64,000 bases of DNA, taken from assembly GCA_965116015.1 (NCBI GenBank), contig OZ220477.1, positions 1,302,001-1,366,000 on the forward strand, in the 5' to 3' direction. The DNA is from S5-327 sp965116015 (GTDB lineage: Bacteria; Chloroflexota; Dehalococcoidia; Lucifugimonadales; Australimonadaceae). Below, one piece after another: positions 62,596-64,000 of this stretch; positions within the stretch are counted from its first letter, which is position 1; each line of letters starts with the position of its first letter. The position numbers and the translations under genes were made by a program. A model generated the notes under the pieces. That model saw only the letters and a list, made by a program, of their open reading frames with translations. It had not been told where the DNA came from and searched no databases.

Positions 62596-63536
62596 TGCGC
62601 TTCCTCCTTATTGGCATAGTTGTTCTCATTGTCGCGGCGGTCGTTCTCGTGCCGCAGGCGTTCTATACCGTGGACGAAACGCAGTACATCATCGTAACGC
62701 GGTTCGGCGAGATTCAGTCAGAGCAGCGCGAACCGGGCTTGCACTTCAAGTTTCCGTTCATCGATGTCGCCAACGCGCTCGACAAGCGCTTGCTCCGAGT
62801 GGATGTTCCTCCAGCAGGGTTCCCTGACATCCAGAGCCAGTTCCTTGAAATCGACGCTTACGTCCGTTATCGAATCATTGAGCCGCGGAGCTTCCGAGAG
62901 GTGCTCACAAATGAGGTTACGGCGAGCGCACGAATCAGCCAGCTTGTCATCGCGGCCCTCCGGGAAGAGGTGGGGCAGCGGCAACGCGAAGAGATCATCG
63001 GCGGGCGGCCAATCTCGCTGCCTGACGGCACCCAGCGCGTCGACCCCATCCTAGAAGACAGCGTTGCAGCGCGCGAGCAAGTAACCCGCAACGTGCGCAG
63101 TATCGTCGACCAGCGCGCCCGGGAGCAGGCGTTCGGGGTCGAGATTGTTGATGTCCGCATCAAGAGGGCCGACTTCCCCGACTCCATCATTGAAACGGTT
63201 TTCACGCGTATGCGCTCCGAGCGCCAGATTCAGGCCAATGCCCTCCGCGCACAAGGCGAGGAAGAGTTCCGATCCAAGACCGCCGATGTCGACCGTCAAG
63301 TCGAAGTCATCGCCGGGCAAGCGGACGAGGCCGCGAACCGACTGCGCGGAGAGGGCGAGGCCGAGGCCATCCGCATCCTTGCAGAGGCGCTCGAACAGGA
63401 CCCGGAGTTCTTCTCCTTCCGCCGGAGCCTCCAGTCCTACCGCAAGATTCTTGGAGACAACACGACCTTGGTGATTCCAAGCGACTCCGACCTCTTCCGG
63501 TTCCTGCAATCTCCCGCGGGCGCCAAGGCCGAGTAA
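62592..63536 (+). CDS. hflC: HflC, SPFH-domain modulator of FtsH
   Basis: This 314-residue partner of HflK has an N-terminal membrane anchor (LLIGIVVLIVAAVVLVPQ), an SPFH domain (YTVDETQYIIVTRFGEIQS, EPGLHFKFPFIDVANALDKR) and the C-terminal coiled-coil (ANALRAQGEEEFRSKTADVD). The FGVEIVDVRIKRADFPDSI stretch is diagnostic of HflC. ATGA overlap with hflK indicates coupled translation. Confidence 0.95.
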   Translation: MMRFLLIGIVVLIVAAVVLVPQAFYTVDETQYIIVTRFGEIQSEQREPGLHFKFPFIDVANALDKRLLRVDVPPAGFPDIQSQFLEIDAYVRYRIIEPRSFREVLTNEVTASARISQLVIAALREEVGQRQREEIIGGRPISLPDGTQRVDPILEDSVAAREQVTRNVRSIVDQRAREQAFGVEIVDVRIKRADFPDSIIETVFTRMRSERQIQANALRAQGEEEFRSKTADVDRQVEVIAGQADEAANRLRGEGEAEAIRILAEALEQDPEFFSFRRSLQSYRKILGDNTTLVIPSDSDLFRFLQSPAGAKAE

Positions 63537-63555
63537 GGTTCCAGCTGCGGCCTGA

Positions 63556-63561
63556 TAGAAT
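63556..63561 (+). promoter_or_regulatory. -10-like element of a possible leaderless lepA transcript
   Basis: TAGAAT lies 7 nt before the lepA GTG, the same spacing as the TAGCAT before cofE and the MFS gene at 28978. No Shine-Dalgarno is seen. Confidence 0.4.
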
Positions 63562-63568
63562 CCGGGGC

Positions 63569-64000
63569 GTGGACCCTTCCCGTATCCGCAACTTCTGCAT
63601 CATCGCCCATATCGATCACGGCAAGTCCACGCTTGCTGATCGTATGCTCGAAATCACCGGCGCCGTCTCTCCCCGCGAGATGCAGGATCAGCTGCTGGAC
63701 AGCATGGACCTCGAGCGCGAGCGCGGCATTACTATCAAGGCGCAAGCTGTCCGGATGGGGCTTCGCTACGACGGTGAAGAGTACGAACTTAACCTCATCG
63801 ATACGCCCGGCCACGTCGATTTCTCTTACGAGGTCTCTCGTTCGCTCGCGGCTTGCGAGGGCGCGCTGCTCGTAGTTGACGCGTCTCAAGGCATCCAGGC
63901 ACAGACCCTCGCGAACGTCTATCTCGCTCTCGAACACGACCTTGCCATCATCCCTGTTATCAACAAGATTGATCTGCCGGTCGCCGAACCGGAGCGGGTG
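63569..64000 (+). CDS. lepA: Elongation factor 4 (LepA), N-terminal part
   Basis: The first 144 codons of a translational GTPase start at GTG 63569 (VDPSRIRNFCIIAHIDHGKS). G1 is AHIDHGKST, the effector region GITIKAQAVRM, G3 IDTPGHVDFSYE and the start of G4 NKIDLP are visible. MEITGAVSPREM-like and LLDSMDLERERGITIK wording is specific to LepA rather than EF-G. The gene runs off the window. Confidence 0.95.
   Translation, partial: MDPSRIRNFCIIAHIDHGKSTLADRMLEITGAVSPREMQDQLLDSMDLERERGITIKAQAVRMGLRYDGEEYELNLIDTPGHVDFSYEVSRSLAACEGALLVVDASQGIQAQTLANVYLALEHDLAIIPVINKIDLPVAEPERV

Noticed and set aside
1..64000. tRNA or rRNA genes
   Set aside because: No T-arm-like GGTTCGAATCC pattern with matching acceptor stems or rRNA signature was noticed when reading both strands; a tRNAscan run would settle it.

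Overview
The window comes from a GC-rich, free-living bacterium. Several genes point to a Chloroflexota (Dehalococcoidia / SAR202-like) lineage: an F420 ligase (cofE), many small-molecule amidohydrolases, MFS and RidA-type catabolic genes, a MetE-like methyltransferase and an orphan molybdopterin hydroxylase subunit. This taxonomic call is an inference from gene content; no rRNA is present. I found no rRNA, tRNA, CRISPR array, phage or IS element.

Left half (1 to about 30.2 kb), mostly housekeeping. On the minus strand lies rpsF-ssb-rpsR-(PPIase)-hom-thrC-folE, with rpsF promoter-proximal, preceded by glyA. Further on come a FAH-family hydrolase, cofE, a HAD hydrolase, comF, a bicupin, a DUF1015 protein, an inositol-monophosphatase-type enzyme, trpS, glyQS, a 1612-residue helicase-nuclease, sbcD, a Gfo/Idh/MocA dehydrogenase, an amidohydrolase and an MFS carrier. 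In this half the + strand is strikingly rich in C and A and poor in G and T whichever way the genes point. The long gaps hold C-rich tandem repeats, decaying duplications of a gene 3' end and C18-C19 homopolymers. The helicase gene is the one large exception to the compositional bias and looks inserted between glyQS and sbcD.

Right half (about 30.2 to 64 kb), balanced in G and C. It opens with a compact catabolic operon (amidohydrolase, single-chain triple RidA, two-subunit thiamine-diphosphate decarboxylase, amidase) that converges on an oxaloacetate decarboxylase-type enzyme. Then come an ABC-2 exporter pair, two MFS carriers, RNase D, a molybdopterin hydroxylase large subunit, a MetE-like enzyme, CCA-adding enzyme, a quinone-oxidoreductase-like dehydrogenase, an MFS gene split by a 10-bp duplication, SDR, OGG1-type glycosylase and DinG helicase, dienelactone hydrolase, RidA, ispE with an NHL propeller protein, a methyltransferase, a PfkB kinase, hflK-hflC, and the start of lepA. 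Pseudogene remnants (an MFS N-terminus and a PqqC/TenA-like protein) lie in the gaps at 51 and 56 kb.

The observations most worth following are the strand asymmetry, the compositionally foreign helicase-nuclease beside an orphan SbcD, the repeat-extended ribosomal protein S18, the serial 3'-end duplications after the DUF1015 gene, and the RidA/ThDP-decarboxylase operon.
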